DNA of 63,165 nt from Meiothermus sp. (GTDB taxonomy: Bacteria > Deinococcota > Deinococci > Deinococcales > Thermaceae). Position numbers and translations under genes: made by a program. The stretch spans positions 1 to 63,165 of the forward strand of contig NZ_JANWVH010000004.1 of assembly GCF_025056915.1 (NCBI RefSeq), written 5' to 3'. The notes below the pieces were generated by a model. It was not told where the DNA came from. It saw nothing but the letters and a program-made list of their open reading frames with translations, and ran no database searches. Within the stretch, counting starts at the first letter, position 1. Every line of letters begins with the position of its first letter. Positions 49,289-58,908 of this stretch are shown piece by piece.

Positions 49289-50026
49289 CTAAGCGCCAAT
49301 GGACACGTTCTCGAGGTTCAGGTTGGTGTACACGTTCTGTACGTCGTCCAGTTCTTCCAGGGCCTCCACCATCCGCAGCACTTTCTCCGCTTCTTCCTGG
49401 CTCAGGCTAATGGTGTTTTGGGGCACCATGGTGATTTCGGTGTCCTCCGGCTTGAAGCCTTTGGCCTTGAGGGCGTTGGCCACAGCGTACACCTCGTGGG
49501 GGTCGGTGTAAACCTCCAGACCCTCTTCGCTTTCCTGCAAATCCAGCGCCCCGGCCTCGATGGCCGCTTCCTGGGCAGCTTCGGTGTTGGGCTCAATCCA
49601 GATGTAACCCCGGCGGTCGAACTGCCAGGAGACCGACCCCGTAGCCCCCAGGCTGCCCCCGTGTTTGTTGAAGATGTGGCGCACCTCTGAGGCCGTGCGG
49701 TTGCGGTTATCCGAAAGGGCGTTCACGATAATCGCCACCCCCCCCGGCGCATACCCCTCGTAGACCACTTCCTCATACTGGCTGCCCTCGTCGTCGCCCC
49801 CCGACAGGCGTTTCAACAGCCGTTCGATGTTGTCGTTGGGAACGTCGGCATCCCTGGCAGCTTCAATCAGGTTGCGCAGGTTTACGTTGGCGGCGGGGTC
49901 GGCGCTGCCCCCGGCCCGCGCAGCCGCCGCAATGAGGCGCAGGTACTTGCTAACGATTTTGCCTTTTTTGAGGTCGTTGGCAGCTTTTTTTCGCTTAATT
50001 TGTGCCCATTTGCTATGACCGGCCAT
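49289..50026 (-). CDS. yebC: YebC/PmpR family protein
   Basis: 245-aa conserved protein starting MAGHSKWAQIKRKKAANDLKKG, the family signature. YEGYAPGGVAIIV and ALSDNRNRTASEVRHIF follow at normal positions. Members act as transcription regulators or relieve ribosome stalling at proline stretches. TATACT lies 15 bases before the ATG with AAGGA between, so the mRNA has a very short leader with a Shine-Dalgarno sequence. Confidence 0.95.
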   Translation of the reverse strand: MAGHSKWAQIKRKKAANDLKKGKIVSKYLRLIAAAARAGGSADPAANVNLRNLIEAARDADVPNDNIERLLKRLSGGDDEGSQYEEVVYEGYAPGGVAIIVNALSDNRNRTASEVRHIFNKHGGSLGATGSVSWQFDRRGYIWIEPNTEAAQEAAIEAGALDLQESEEGLEVYTDPHEVYAVANALKAKGFKPEDTEITMVPQNTISLSQEEAEKVLRMVEALEELDDVQNVYTNLNLENVSIGA

Positions 50027-50165
50027 AAATCACCGTTCCTTAGTATACGAGAGACAAAGAAAGGCCTTGTTGACCAGCCTCAGTCCCCGGCCCACCCCCG
50101 ATCCAGACAGCTATTTTTTTCGCTTGGACTCAGACCAAGCCCTGCCGTGCACTATAATGGCCCAC

Positions 50166-51395
50166 ATGCGTCGTGTTGTTGTTACGGGCCTGGGCCCTGT
50201 AGCCCCCAACGGCATAGGAGCCGAAGCCTTTCACAAGGCCCAGCTTGCTGGGAAATCGGGCATCCGGCGAATCACCCAGTTCGATGCCTCGAGCTACCCT
50301 GTTCAGATTGCGGGTGAGGTCGAGATTAACCCCGAAGAGTACATTGACAAGCGGGAGCTGCGTCGCCTCGACCGCTTCACCCAGCTGGCCCTGATTGCCG
50401 GGCATCTGGCCTTGCAGGATTCGGGGTTAGAACTCGAAAAAGAAGACCGTACCCGTATCGGCACCCTGATTGGCACCGGCATCGGGGGCATGATTACCTG
50501 GCAGGAGCAGAGCAAGGTGCTCTTCGAGAAGGGCGGCACCCGGCTCTCCCCGTTCTTCATCCCCATGATGATTGCCAACATGGCCTCGGGCCAGCTGGCC
50601 ATGAAGTATGGCCTGATGGGGCCTTCCTCCACGGTCGTCACCGCCTGCGCCACGGGTTCAGATGCGATTGGCAACGCCTTTCGGGTCATTCAACTCGGCG
50701 AGGCCGATGTGATGCTCACCGGCGGCACCGAGGCCGTAGTGACCGAGATGGCCATCGGCAGCTTTGGGGTGATGCGGGCGCTCTCCACCCGCAACCACGA
50801 ACCCGAGAAGGCCAGCCGCCCTTTCAGCAAAAGCCGCGATGGGTTCGTGCTCTCTGAAGGGGCGGCGGTCTTGGTGCTGGAAGAGTACGAGCGGGCCAAA
50901 GCCCGGGGCGCCAAAATCTATGCCGAGCTGGTGGGTTTTGGCCGCAGCGCCGATGCCCACCACATCACCGAACCGCACCCCGAGGGCGCTGGTGCAGCCC
51001 TGGCCATGCGAGCGGCTTTGAAGGACGCCCAAATTAGCCCCGAACAAGTGGGCTACATCAACGCCCACGGCACCTCCACACCGGTAGGCGACAGGGCCGA
51101 GACCCTGGCCATCAAGAAGGTCTTTGGTGAGCATGCCTACAGGCTTTCGGTCTCGTCTACCAAGAGCATGATTGGGCACTTGCTGGGTGCGGCAGGGGCC
51201 ATCGAAGCCATTGCCAGCGTTCAGGCCCTGGTCAGCGGCGTTCTGCCACCGACCATCAACCTCGAGGACCCCGACCCCGAGCTCGACCTGGATTATGTAC
51301 CCAATACCCCGAAGGAAAAACCGGTGGAGTATGCCCTCTCCAACTCTTTTGCCTTTGGGGGCATGAATGCCACGCTGCTGTTCAAGCGGGTTTGA
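50166..51395 (+). CDS. fabF: 3-oxoacyl-ACP synthase II FabF
   Basis: 409-aa elongating condensing enzyme. The Cys-His-His triad is seen in VTACATGSDA (near 163), INAHGTSTPVGD (near 302) and STKSMIGHLLGAAG (near 338). A TATAAT box ends seven bases before the ATG at 50166. Longer starts would include the promoter. It stands apart from the fabH-D-G-acpP cluster. The 270 bp after it hold no gene, but an 8-bp stem GGGGTTGG/CCAACCCC occurs near 51505-51545. Confidence 0.96.
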   Translation: MRRVVVTGLGPVAPNGIGAEAFHKAQLAGKSGIRRITQFDASSYPVQIAGEVEINPEEYIDKRELRRLDRFTQLALIAGHLALQDSGLELEKEDRTRIGTLIGTGIGGMITWQEQSKVLFEKGGTRLSPFFIPMMIANMASGQLAMKYGLMGPSSTVVTACATGSDAIGNAFRVIQLGEADVMLTGGTEAVVTEMAIGSFGVMRALSTRNHEPEKASRPFSKSRDGFVLSEGAAVLVLEEYERAKARGAKIYAELVGFGRSADAHHITEPHPEGAGAALAMRAALKDAQISPEQVGYINAHGTSTPVGDRAETLAIKKVFGEHAYRLSVSSTKSMIGHLLGAAGAIEAIASVQALVSGVLPPTINLEDPDPELDLDYVPNTPKEKPVEYALSNSFAFGGMNATLLFKRV

Positions 51396-51666
51396 CGCTA
51401 TTCTTCAACGCCTTTGAAGGAGTATTGCTTGCAAACCGCCGTTTGGACTCACTTCAGGCGTTCAAAAAACTCCAAAGCATGCACAGGCTGAGCGGGGGGG
51501 TTGGAGGCCGGGAGTGGGCAGGGAGCCCCCCAACCCCTGCACGCTCTGATAGCGCACCTACAGCTTGCGAAGTGTTCGAGCCAATGTGCATTAACCACTT
51601 GATGAGGCGAAGCGGGTTCCACTGGCCTTTTTTGGGGCTGCAAGGCAACACCCGTTAGAATCAGTC

Positions 51667-52854
51667 ATGCCGGTTCAAACCCACTTCCCCGCCCTGGCCA
51701 GCGGCTTCAGCTTCCTCGATAACGCTGCGGGGGCGCAGGTGCCCCGGCAGTGCATCGAGGGCATCGCCGGGTTTCTTTCGACCTCGAGCTGCAATGTGGG
51801 CATGCCCTACCCAGGCTCCCAGGCCGCTACCTGGGTGCGCGAGCAGGCCCGCCAGGAGACCGCCGCCTTTTTCAACTGCAAGCCGGGCGAGGTGGCCATT
51901 GGGCCAAGCGCCACCGCCCTGACCTTCATTCTCTCGAGGGCTTTTGCAAGGCTCTTTGGCGAGGGCGACGAAGTGGTAATTTCGGAGCTCGAGCACGAGG
52001 CCAACGCCTCCCCCTGGCGCAACCTGCAAGAAAAGGGGGTACAGGTCAGGGTCTGGAAAGCCCGCTGGGCCGAAGGTGGCAGGCTGGAACCCGCCGACCT
52101 GCGGGCCCTGGTCTCGCCCAGAACGCGGCTGGTGGCCCTCACTTCGGCGGCCAACTCGCTGGGCACCACCCCGGACGTGGCCGCCGCCGCCGAGATTGCC
52201 CACTCGGTGGGAGCCTGGTGCATTACCGACATGGTGCACTACAGCCCCCACCACCTGCCCGACGTGCAGGCCACCGGGGTGGACATGGCCTTTTTCTCGG
52301 CCTATAAGGTGTTTGGGCCGCACCTGGCCTTCCTCTATGTGCGCGAGGAACTGATTGCCCGGTTGCCCACCGACAAGCTCTGGTTCATCCCCGAGGACAG
52401 CCTGCTCAAATTTGAGCCCGGCACCAACAACCACGAAGGGCTGGCCGGCTGGCTGGGCACCCTGGCCTACCTGCGGGACGAGTTGGGCGGTGGCAAGCCC
52501 GGGCGCGAGGGTTTGCAGGCCGCCTACCGGCGCATTGAGGCGCTCGAGCAACCCCTGGTCGAGCAAGCCCTGCAGCGCCTGCAACAGATTCCGGGCCTGA
52601 AACTCTACGGTATGCCCACCCCCAGGGGCCGGGTTGGGACATTTTGCTTCAACCTGGGGGGCCAACCCCCGCTCAGGGTGGCCGAACGCCTGGCCCAGGT
52701 AGGGGTGGGGGTGGCCGCGGGGCACTACTACGCCACCATGCCCATGCAAGCCCTGGGCCTGTGGCCCGAGGGGGCCATTCGGGCCTCCATTGCCCACTAC
52801 ACCACCCAGACCGACCTGGACAAGCTCGTGGCCGGATTACAGGGCAGCGACTGA
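51667..52854 (+). CDS. Class V aminotransferase, cysteine desulfurase-like without the catalytic Cys
   Basis: 395-aa PLP enzyme. The cofactor lysine is in FFSAYKVFGPH (near 218), with DMVHYSPHHLPD before it. The protein resembles SufS/Csd-like family members, but the active-site loop that should hold the catalytic Cys (RxGHHCAQP) reads AAGHYYATMPM. It therefore probably does not act as a normal cysteine desulfurase. TAGAAT lies five bases before the ATG. No suf or isc genes are adjacent. Confidence 0.85.
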   Translation: MPVQTHFPALASGFSFLDNAAGAQVPRQCIEGIAGFLSTSSCNVGMPYPGSQAATWVREQARQETAAFFNCKPGEVAIGPSATALTFILSRAFARLFGEGDEVVISELEHEANASPWRNLQEKGVQVRVWKARWAEGGRLEPADLRALVSPRTRLVALTSAANSLGTTPDVAAAAEIAHSVGAWCITDMVHYSPHHLPDVQATGVDMAFFSAYKVFGPHLAFLYVREELIARLPTDKLWFIPEDSLLKFEPGTNNHEGLAGWLGTLAYLRDELGGGKPGREGLQAAYRRIEALEQPLVEQALQRLQQIPGLKLYGMPTPRGRVGTFCFNLGGQPPLRVAERLAQVGVGVAAGHYYATMPMQALGLWPEGAIRASIAHYTTQTDLDKLVAGLQGSD

Positions 52855-52946
52855 CCCATTCTGCTGGATAACGGCAAGTGCGTGCCGCAGGAAGCCAAAT
52901 GCTTTACACCGGCCAAGCGATTGGAAAGGCATTTCTGTGGGGTGGC

Positions 52947-53255
52947 TCAGGGGCACAGCGTCCAGACGGTGTCTTTATCCAGCGTCAGCGAGCGGGTGAA
53001 GCGCAGATGCCCCGGCTGGCCGGGCTGGGTGCCCTCGGCGCGGAGTTCGTAGCGGCCTTCGCGCAGGCCGGGGAAGAGCCTCGAGCCTCGCACGGTGGCC
53101 GTAAACTCGCCGTTGATGTAGAGGAATACGGTCTGGTTGGGGCCGGTGCACTGGTTTTGCACGATGAGGTCAAAGCGCCGCGGGCTGTCGGTCTGGCTGG
53201 GTGCACAGGCCCCCAGCACCCACAAAATGGTCGTCCACAATAGAACCCTTTGCAT
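52947..53255 (-). CDS. Small lipoprotein, paralogue A
   Basis: 102-aa lipoprotein with a signal peptide ending in the lipobox LGAC (MQRVLLWTTILWVLGACAPS). The mature domain is beta-rich: FDLIVQNQC, TVFLYINGEF, GRYELRAEGT, and it ends DTVWTLC. It is a diverged paralogue of the next gene, sharing the F-L-V-x-N, T-V-x-x-Y-x-N and C-terminal W-x-L-C patterns. Function unknown. Confidence 0.75.
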   Translation of the reverse strand: MQRVLLWTTILWVLGACAPSQTDSPRRFDLIVQNQCTGPNQTVFLYINGEFTATVRGSRLFPGLREGRYELRAEGTQPGQPGHLRFTRSLTLDKDTVWTLCP

Positions 53256-53309
53256 CGAGCCTCTTGATACCTCGAGCCCGTGCAAAATACATGAAAACGC
53301 ACCACCAAA

Positions 53310-53621
53310 CTACTCGCAAAGCCGCCAGACTTCGTCTTTTTCCAGGCGAATGGTCTTGAAAAGCGAGGGGCTATTGCCCAGCACCGGGGTCGCTTTGAAG
53401 TCGGCGCTGCCGGCAGGAACCGAGAGGAAGGTGCGGGGCTCGCCCTGCACCTGGCCCATAATCACGTTGTTGCGGTAGATGTAAACGGTTCGGTAGGTGC
53501 CCTGGCAGCGGCTGTTGTCCACCGTGAGGTTGAAGCTGCTCGGACGCAGCACTTGGGGGGCGCAGGCCGCGAGAAAAACGGCCAATCCCAGGGGCAGGAT
53601 GCATAGGCTCAGTCTCGTCAT
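53310..53621 (-). CDS. Small lipoprotein, paralogue B
   Basis: 103-aa lipoprotein with lipobox LAAC (MTRLSLCILPLGLAVFLAAC). The mature part (FNLTVDNSRC, TVYIYRNNVI, FLSVPAGSADF, VWRLC) aligns with paralogue A. TATACT lies exactly seven bases before the ATG at 53621, which fixes the start; a 28-codon extension is rejected. The pair may be transcribed together, 54 bases apart. Confidence 0.78.
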   Translation of the reverse strand: MTRLSLCILPLGLAVFLAACAPQVLRPSSFNLTVDNSRCQGTYRTVYIYRNNVIMGQVQGEPRTFLSVPAGSADFKATPVLGNSPSLFKTIRLEKDEVWRLCE

Positions 53622-53763
53622 TGGTTGCAGTATAAAACGCAGCCCGGTTCGTCCCCCCTCCGGCCAAGCCGCATAGTACATCCGGGGGTAGAGCGGCGCG
53701 AACACCGCGCTGAGGCCGCACCCGTGTTTGTCTGACCCTGTGGGCCAAGCGTAGACTTAGCAC

Positions 53764-54915
53764 ATGTTATTTGAACGCGCCCGCCTCGAGGCCCTCGAGG
53801 CCCAGACCCTGGCCCCCTACGCGGTCAAGTCGGGCGAAAGCCGGGGCCGCGAACACCCCGAGCCCGAGTCGCACTACCGCACCCCCTTCCAGAAAGACCG
53901 CGACCGGGTCAACCACACCACCGCTTTCCGGCGGCTCCAGTACAAGACCCAGGTGTTTGTGAACTTCGAGGGCGACTACTACCGCACCCGCCTGACCCAC
54001 ACCCTGGAGGTCGCCCAGGTGGCCCGCTCCATCGCCCGGGCCCTGGGGTTGAACCCGGAACTCGCCGAGACCATCGCCTTTGCCCACGACCTCGGTCACC
54101 CGCCTTTTGGCCACTCCGGCGAAGCGGTGCTGGATGGGCTGATGCAGGGGCACGGGGGCTTCGACCACAACCAGCAGTCCATGCGCATTGTGACCTACCT
54201 CGAGCAGCGCTATCCGGGCTTCAGGGGCCTCAACCTGTGCTGGGAGACCCGCGAGGGCATCATCAAGCACGAGACCCGCTACGACCTGCCCAACGCCGAA
54301 GGCTACGAGCCCCACCTGCGCCCCAGCCTCGAGGCCCAGATTGTGAACCTGGCCGACGAGATTGCCTACAACGCCCACGACCTCGACGACGGCCTGCGCG
54401 CGGGGCTTTTGCAGCCCGGCCAGCTCTGGGAGGTGGAGCTTTTACGCGACCTGATGGGCGAACTCGGACTCCACCCCGACCGCTTCGACGAGATGGGCCG
54501 CCGGGTTTTTGTGCGGGAGCTGCTGGGCCTCATCATCACCGACACCATCCACGCCACCCATGCCCTCTTGCAGCAGCACCAGATTGAAAGCCTCGAGGCT
54601 GTCCGCCGCCACCCCGCGCCCCTGGCCGTCTATTCGGAGGCCCTGAGCCAGCAACTTAACCAACTGCGGAACTTTTTGTACGACAACCTATATCGCCACT
54701 ACTACGTGGTCCGGCAGGTAGGCAAGTCGCGTTTTGTGCTGGAGAAGCTCTTCGAAGCCTACACCCGCGACCCCCATATCCTGCCCCCCCAGGTGCAAAA
54801 AGCCGCCGAGACCGAGGGCATCCACCGTGCGGCCTGCGACTACCTCGCCGGCATGACCGACCGCTTTGCCCTCGACGAGTACGCCCGCCTCTTTGAGCCG
54901 GAGTTTCATCGCTGA
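53764..54915 (+). CDS. dGTPase-like HD-domain nucleotidohydrolase
   Basis: 383-aa enzyme of the deoxyguanosinetriphosphate triphosphohydrolase-like family. The metal-binding HD motif is H-D in FAHDLGHPPFGHSGE (near 102-116), with RLTHTLEVAQVARSIARAL before it and NLADEIAYNAHDLDDGL after it. It cleaves dNTPs to nucleoside and triphosphate. TAGACT lies six bases before the ATG. A MITE-like repeat starts 12 bases after the stop. Confidence 0.93.
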   Translation: MLFERARLEALEAQTLAPYAVKSGESRGREHPEPESHYRTPFQKDRDRVNHTTAFRRLQYKTQVFVNFEGDYYRTRLTHTLEVAQVARSIARALGLNPELAETIAFAHDLGHPPFGHSGEAVLDGLMQGHGGFDHNQQSMRIVTYLEQRYPGFRGLNLCWETREGIIKHETRYDLPNAEGYEPHLRPSLEAQIVNLADEIAYNAHDLDDGLRAGLLQPGQLWEVELLRDLMGELGLHPDRFDEMGRRVFVRELLGLIITDTIHATHALLQQHQIESLEAVRRHPAPLAVYSEALSQQLNQLRNFLYDNLYRHYYVVRQVGKSRFVLEKLFEAYTRDPHILPPQVQKAAETEGIHRAACDYLAGMTDRFALDEYARLFEPEFHR

Positions 54916-54926
54916 AAGCGTGACCC

Positions 54927-55031
54927 AGAGCGCTCTGCCCATATTATGAGCCATTCGAGTTCGAGAAAGCCTGGTTCTGAACACAACAGTGGCCGCCTGG
55001 ATGGGCGGCCACGTCCGTGAAGAGCGCGATA
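54927..55031 (+). repeat. MITE-like interspersed repeat, copy 7 (short form)
   Basis: 105-bp copy. The segment between the two arms GTGGCCGCC and GGCGGCCAC is deleted, leaving only TGGAT-type loop bases. The right end TGTGAAGAGCGC has one-base differences from other copies (CCGTGAAGAGCGCG) and is followed by ATA. The deletion junction matches that of copy 8. Confidence 0.92.
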
Positions 55032-55212
55032 AGGCCAAAAGCCGAGGGCTCAAAGGCTTTCAAAGCACACCGCAAAGCAGTTTTCCCGCCCCTGAAGCTC
55101 GACCTGAAGCAGCTTCACTGGCTCGAGCGATGCAACCTTACACCCGCTTTCATTCAACGCATTTGCGGCAGAAACTATACAAAGCGTCATATTTGCAGGG
55201 TAGACTGGTGGG

Positions 55213-56430
55213 GTGAACAACCTCGAAAGCTATTATCAAAGCCGCTTTGCCGCCCGAACCCAGCGCATCCAGGCCTCGACCATCCGGGAAATCCTGAAGC
55301 TCACCACCCAGCCCGGTTTCATCAGCTTTGCAGGGGGGCTGCCCGCCGCCGACCTGTTCCCCATCGAGCGCATCGCCGAGGCCACCCAGAAGGTGCTGAG
55401 CGAACACGCCGACAAGGCTTTACAGTACAGCACCACCGAAGGCTACCTGCCTTTGCGGGAGTGGATTGCAAGCCGGATGCCCGGCACCAGCGCTGAAAAC
55501 GTGCAGATTGTCTCGGGCTCGCAGCAGGGGCTCGACCTGATGGGCAAGGTCTTCATTGACCCCGGTTCTAAAATCCTGGTTGAGGCCCCCACTTACCTGG
55601 GGGCGCTGAGCGCCTTCAACCCCTATGAGCCTCAGTACATCTCGGTAAGCATGGACGAGGAGGGGCTCCGGCTCGACGAGCTCGAGGCCGCCCTCAAGAC
55701 CCACCGTTTCCGCTTCATGTATGTGCTGCCCACCTTCCAGAACCCCTCGGGCCGCCTGATGGGCCTGGAGCGCCGCAAGGCCATCGTGGAGCTGGCCCGC
55801 CACTACCAGACCCCCATCCTGGAAGACGATGCCTACGCCGAACTCTACTTCAGCGGCGAACCCCTCCCCACCCTCTACGCCCTCGACCAGGCCTTGGGTG
55901 GGGGCAACGTGGTCTACCTCTCCACCACCTCCAAAACCCTGGCCCCAGGGCTCAGAGTGGCCTGGGTGGTGGGGCCCAGGCCGGTCATCCAGAAGATTGT
56001 GTACGCCAAACAAGGGGCCGACCTGCACTCCCCCACCCTCAACCAGATGCTGGTCTACGAGCTGGTGCGCGAGGGCGACTGGTACCGCGCCCAGATTGAA
56101 CAGATTCGCCAGACCTACCAGACCCGGCGCACCTGGATGCTGGAGGCCCTGCAAAAGTACATGCCCGAAGACATTGGCTGGATTGTGCCGCAAGGGGGGA
56201 TGTTCTTCTGGCTCACCGCCCCTCAGGGCCTCGACAGCCTCGAGCTGCTCAAGCAGGCAGTGGAAGAGAAGATGGCCTTCGTGCCGGGCCAGCCCTTCTA
56301 CGCCGATGGCAGCGGCCAGAACACCCTGCGACTTTCGTACTCGAGCGCTACCCACGAGCAGATTGAGGAAGGCATCAAGCGCCTGGGCCGGGCGGTGCAC
56401 AAAAGGCTGGGACGGGAGCCGGTGGTGTAG
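55213..56430 (+). CDS. lysN: LysN-like aminotransferase (2-aminoadipate / multi-substrate)
   Basis: 405-aa fold-type I PLP enzyme closely resembling Thermus LysN, which transaminates 2-oxoadipate in lysine synthesis through aminoadipate. Shared stretches include RIQASTIREILKLT, ISFAGGLPAADLFP, LQYSTTEGYLPLR and KQGADLHSPTLNQMLV. The PLP lysine is in TTSKTLAPGLRVAW. The start is GTG with TAGACT six bases upstream. No other lysine genes are nearby, so it may also serve other amino acids. Confidence 0.87.
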   Translation: MNNLESYYQSRFAARTQRIQASTIREILKLTTQPGFISFAGGLPAADLFPIERIAEATQKVLSEHADKALQYSTTEGYLPLREWIASRMPGTSAENVQIVSGSQQGLDLMGKVFIDPGSKILVEAPTYLGALSAFNPYEPQYISVSMDEEGLRLDELEAALKTHRFRFMYVLPTFQNPSGRLMGLERRKAIVELARHYQTPILEDDAYAELYFSGEPLPTLYALDQALGGGNVVYLSTTSKTLAPGLRVAWVVGPRPVIQKIVYAKQGADLHSPTLNQMLVYELVREGDWYRAQIEQIRQTYQTRRTWMLEALQKYMPEDIGWIVPQGGMFFWLTAPQGLDSLELLKQAVEEKMAFVPGQPFYADGSGQNTLRLSYSSATHEQIEEGIKRLGRAVHKRLGREPVV

Positions 56431-56492
56431 CCTGGGGTTTTTACATCAATTGTCGGGAAGGGAAAGATTTGCCGCCCGATTTGTGCGTGTAA

Positions 56493-56498
56493 TACAAT
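56493..56498 (+). promoter_or_regulatory. -10 box of the mrp operon
   Basis: TACAAT lies 134 bases before mrpA. Unlike most promoters in this window, it leaves a long transcribed leader. Confidence 0.55.
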
Positions 56499-56504
56499 GA
56501 TGTA

Positions 56505-56580
56505 AAGTTTGCTGCTCAGGCAGCAGGAGCGCAGCCTCCGGTAGCTGCAAGGGTGGAGACGGTCAACGGTCTCCGCTCTT
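56505..56580 (+). ncRNA. Structured 5' leader of the mrp operon, candidate riboswitch
   Basis: GCAGC at 56520-56524 can pair either with GCTGC at 56511-56515 or with GCTGC at 56544-56548. The second choice encloses an inner stem GGAG/CTCC (56526-56529 and 56536-56539). A separate 6-bp hairpin GGAGAC/GTCTCC (56555-56560 and 56569-56574) is followed by GCTCTTTGTT. Mutually exclusive pairing before a Na+/H+ antiporter operon suggests a cation-sensing riboswitch, for example the Na+-I (DUF1646) class. I cannot check the consensus. Confidence 0.5.
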
Positions 56581-56631
56581 TGTTATGTCAGGGTAAACTA
56601 TGCGGCGTCGGTTTCGTTCTGGAGCTCGAGG

Positions 56632-58908
56632 ATGATTCTCGCTGTAACATCGGCTTTTTTGGGTGCGCTGCTGGCGCCGTTGGTGTACCGCTGGCTGGGC
56701 CAGCTGGCGGGCTGGGGCCTGGCCCTTTTACCGCTGGGCCTTACGGTGTACTTCGCCAGCCTGCTGCCTACCGTGGTTGCAGGCGAAACGGTGCGGCACA
56801 GCGCGGCCTGGGTGCCCACCCTCTCGGTCAACTTTTCCTTTTACTTAGACGGGCTTTCGCTCCTGTTCGCCCTGCTCATCACGGGCATCGGCACCTTCAT
56901 CGTCATTTATACCGGCGGCTACCTGAAGGGCCACCCCGATCTGGGCCGGTTCTACATGACCATCCTGCTCTTCATGGCCTCCATGCTGGGCCTGGTGCTG
57001 GCCGACAACATCGTGACCCTGTTTGTGATGTGGGAGCTGACCAGCCTGACCTCCTACCTGCTGATCGGCTTCAACCACACCGAGTTCCGCTCCCGCCGCG
57101 CCGCCACCCAGGCCCTGTTTGTCACGGCGGGGGGTGGGCTGGCCCTGCTGGCCGGGCTCGTTTTGCTGGCCGGGATGGGGGGCTCGTGGGAGATTTCCGA
57201 GCTGCTCGCCAAGGGCGAGGTGCTGCGGGCGCATCCGTGGTACCTGGGTGCGCTGGTGCTGGTACTCGTGGGTGCCTTCACCAAATCGGCCCAGTTCCCC
57301 TTCCACTTCTGGCTGCCCAACGCCATGGAGGCGCCCACCCCGGTCTCGGCCTACCTGCACTCGGCCACCATGGTCAAGGCCGGGGTGTATCTGCTGGCCC
57401 GACTCCAGCCCGCTTTAGGCGGCACCGAGGTCTGGAGCAGCACCCTGATGGCCTTCGGGCTGGCCACCCTGCTCACCGGGGCCACCCTCACCTTCCGCCA
57501 CACCGACCTCAAGCGGCTTCTGGCCTATTCCACGGTGGCCGCGCTGGGGGCGCTGGTGTTTGCGATTGGGCTGGTGCCCCTCACCAGCTACTACGGGGCG
57601 GTAGGGTTTGCCACCTTCCTGCTGGCCCACTCGCTCTATAAGGGGGGGCTCTTCATGGCGGCGGGGGCGGTGGACCACGAGGCGGGCACCCGCGACATCA
57701 ACCAGCTCTCGGGCCTCTTTCGGGTGATGCCCATCACAGGGGTGGCGGTGGGGCTCTCGGCCCTGTCGCTGGCCGGGCTGCCGCCGGTGCTGGGCTTCAT
57801 CGGCAAGGAGGTGCTCTACCTGGCCGCCTTGCAGGCCGCGCCAGCCTGGATAATTGGGCTGGCGGTGCTGGGCTTTGCGGTGGGGGCGACCCTGGCCCTG
57901 ATCCTCACGGTGCCCTTTTTCCGCGGCCAGCCCCCCACCGGGGTGCACGAGGGGCCCCCGAGCCTCTGGCTGGGGCCCGTGGTGCTGGCGGGGCTGGGCC
58001 TTTTGGTGGGGCTTTTCCCTGGGCTTTACAACCCCCTGGCCGACGCCGTGGCCAGCGCGGTGAAGGGAGCGCCCACCAGCTACCACCTGAAGCTCTGGCC
58101 GGGCTTCAATCCGGCCCTGCTTCTGAGCCTGCTGACGGTGGCGGTGGGGGTGGGGCTTTACTTCGTCTACCCACGCCTCCAGGCCTGGATGGCCCAAGAC
58201 CCCCTCCCCGGCCCCGAGAACGCCTATGTGGCTTTGCTGCGGGGGCTTTTGCGGCTGGCAGCGCGCCTCGAGCAAACGCTGCAAAGCGGCTCGCTGCGGG
58301 CCTATTTGGTCTGGGTTTTTGCAGGCCTCTCCGGGCTGGTGGGGCTGGCCCTGTGGCGGGGCGGCCCCTTTAGGTGGCCCGGCGAAACCTCCGCTCTGAG
58401 CCCGGCCCAGCTGGTGCTGGTGGCCCTGATGCTTTTGGGAGGGCTGCTGGTGCTGCGGCTGCGCTCGCACCTGGCGATGGTGGTGGTGGCGGGCATTGTG
58501 GGGGCCGGGGTGGCGCTGTTGTTCCTGCTGCAAAACGCCCCCGACCTCTCGATTACCCAGTTTTTGGTCGAGACCCTGACCGCCATCCTGATTGCCCTGG
58601 TGCTGCTGCAAATCCGCAACATCGGCGAGGTGCCCCGGGGCCGCTGGCTGGACAAGCTGGTGGCGCTCTTGTTTGGCGGCCTGGTGACCGTGCTGATGCT
58701 GGGGATGCTCTCAGAGCCCATAGAGCTGCACCTGACCCAGTTTTTCGCCGAGAAGAGTCTGCCCGAGGGATTCGGGCGCAACATCGTGAACGTGATTCTG
58801 GTGGACTTCCGGGGGCTCGACACCTTCGGCGAGATTACCGTGGTGGGGCTGGCCGGCCTGGGGGTCTATGCCCTCTTGAAGCGCCTGCGCCGGGAGGAGA
58901 AACCGTGA
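56632..58908 (+). CDS. mrpA: Na+/H+ antiporter subunit MrpA
   Basis: 758-aa membrane protein related to NuoL of complex I. The proton channel motifs are [17 protein letters not shown] (Glu near 125) and [17 protein letters not shown] (Lys near 248). The C-terminal part (about 590-755) is the MbhD/MbhE-like extension normal in MrpA. The ATG follows GGAG with a 7-base gap. It is the first of seven genes that overlap or nearly touch. Confidence 0.95.
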   Translation: MILAVTSAFLGALLAPLVYRWLGQLAGWGLALLPLGLTVYFASLLPTVVAGETVRHSAAWVPTLSVNFSFYLDGLSLLFALLITGIGTFIVIYTGGYLKGHPDLGRFYMTILLFMASMLGLVLADNIVTLFVMWELTSLTSYLLIGFNHTEFRSRRAATQALFVTAGGGLALLAGLVLLAGMGGSWEISELLAKGEVLRAHPWYLGALVLVLVGAFTKSAQFPFHFWLPNAMEAPTPVSAYLHSATMVKAGVYLLARLQPALGGTEVWSSTLMAFGLATLLTGATLTFRHTDLKRLLAYSTVAALGALVFAIGLVPLTSYYGAVGFATFLLAHSLYKGGLFMAAGAVDHEAGTRDINQLSGLFRVMPITGVAVGLSALSLAGLPPVLGFIGKEVLYLAALQAAPAWIIGLAVLGFAVGATLALILTVPFFRGQPPTGVHEGPPSLWLGPVVLAGLGLLVGLFPGLYNPLADAVASAVKGAPTSYHLKLWPGFNPALLLSLLTVAVGVGLYFVYPRLQAWMAQDPLPGPENAYVALLRGLLRLAARLEQTLQSGSLRAYLVWVFAGLSGLVGLALWRGGPFRWPGETSALSPAQLVLVALMLLGGLLVLRLRSHLAMVVVAGIVGAGVALLFLLQNAPDLSITQFLVETLTAILIALVLLQIRNIGEVPRGRWLDKLVALLFGGLVTVLMLGMLSEPIELHLTQFFAEKSLPEGFGRNIVNVILVDFRGLDTFGEITVVGLAGLGVYALLKRLRREEKP

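Noticed and set aside
57415-58611. 398-codon open frame opposite mrpA
   Set aside because: It is a GC-driven shadow of mrpA, with His/Gln/Gly-rich composition and no start signal.
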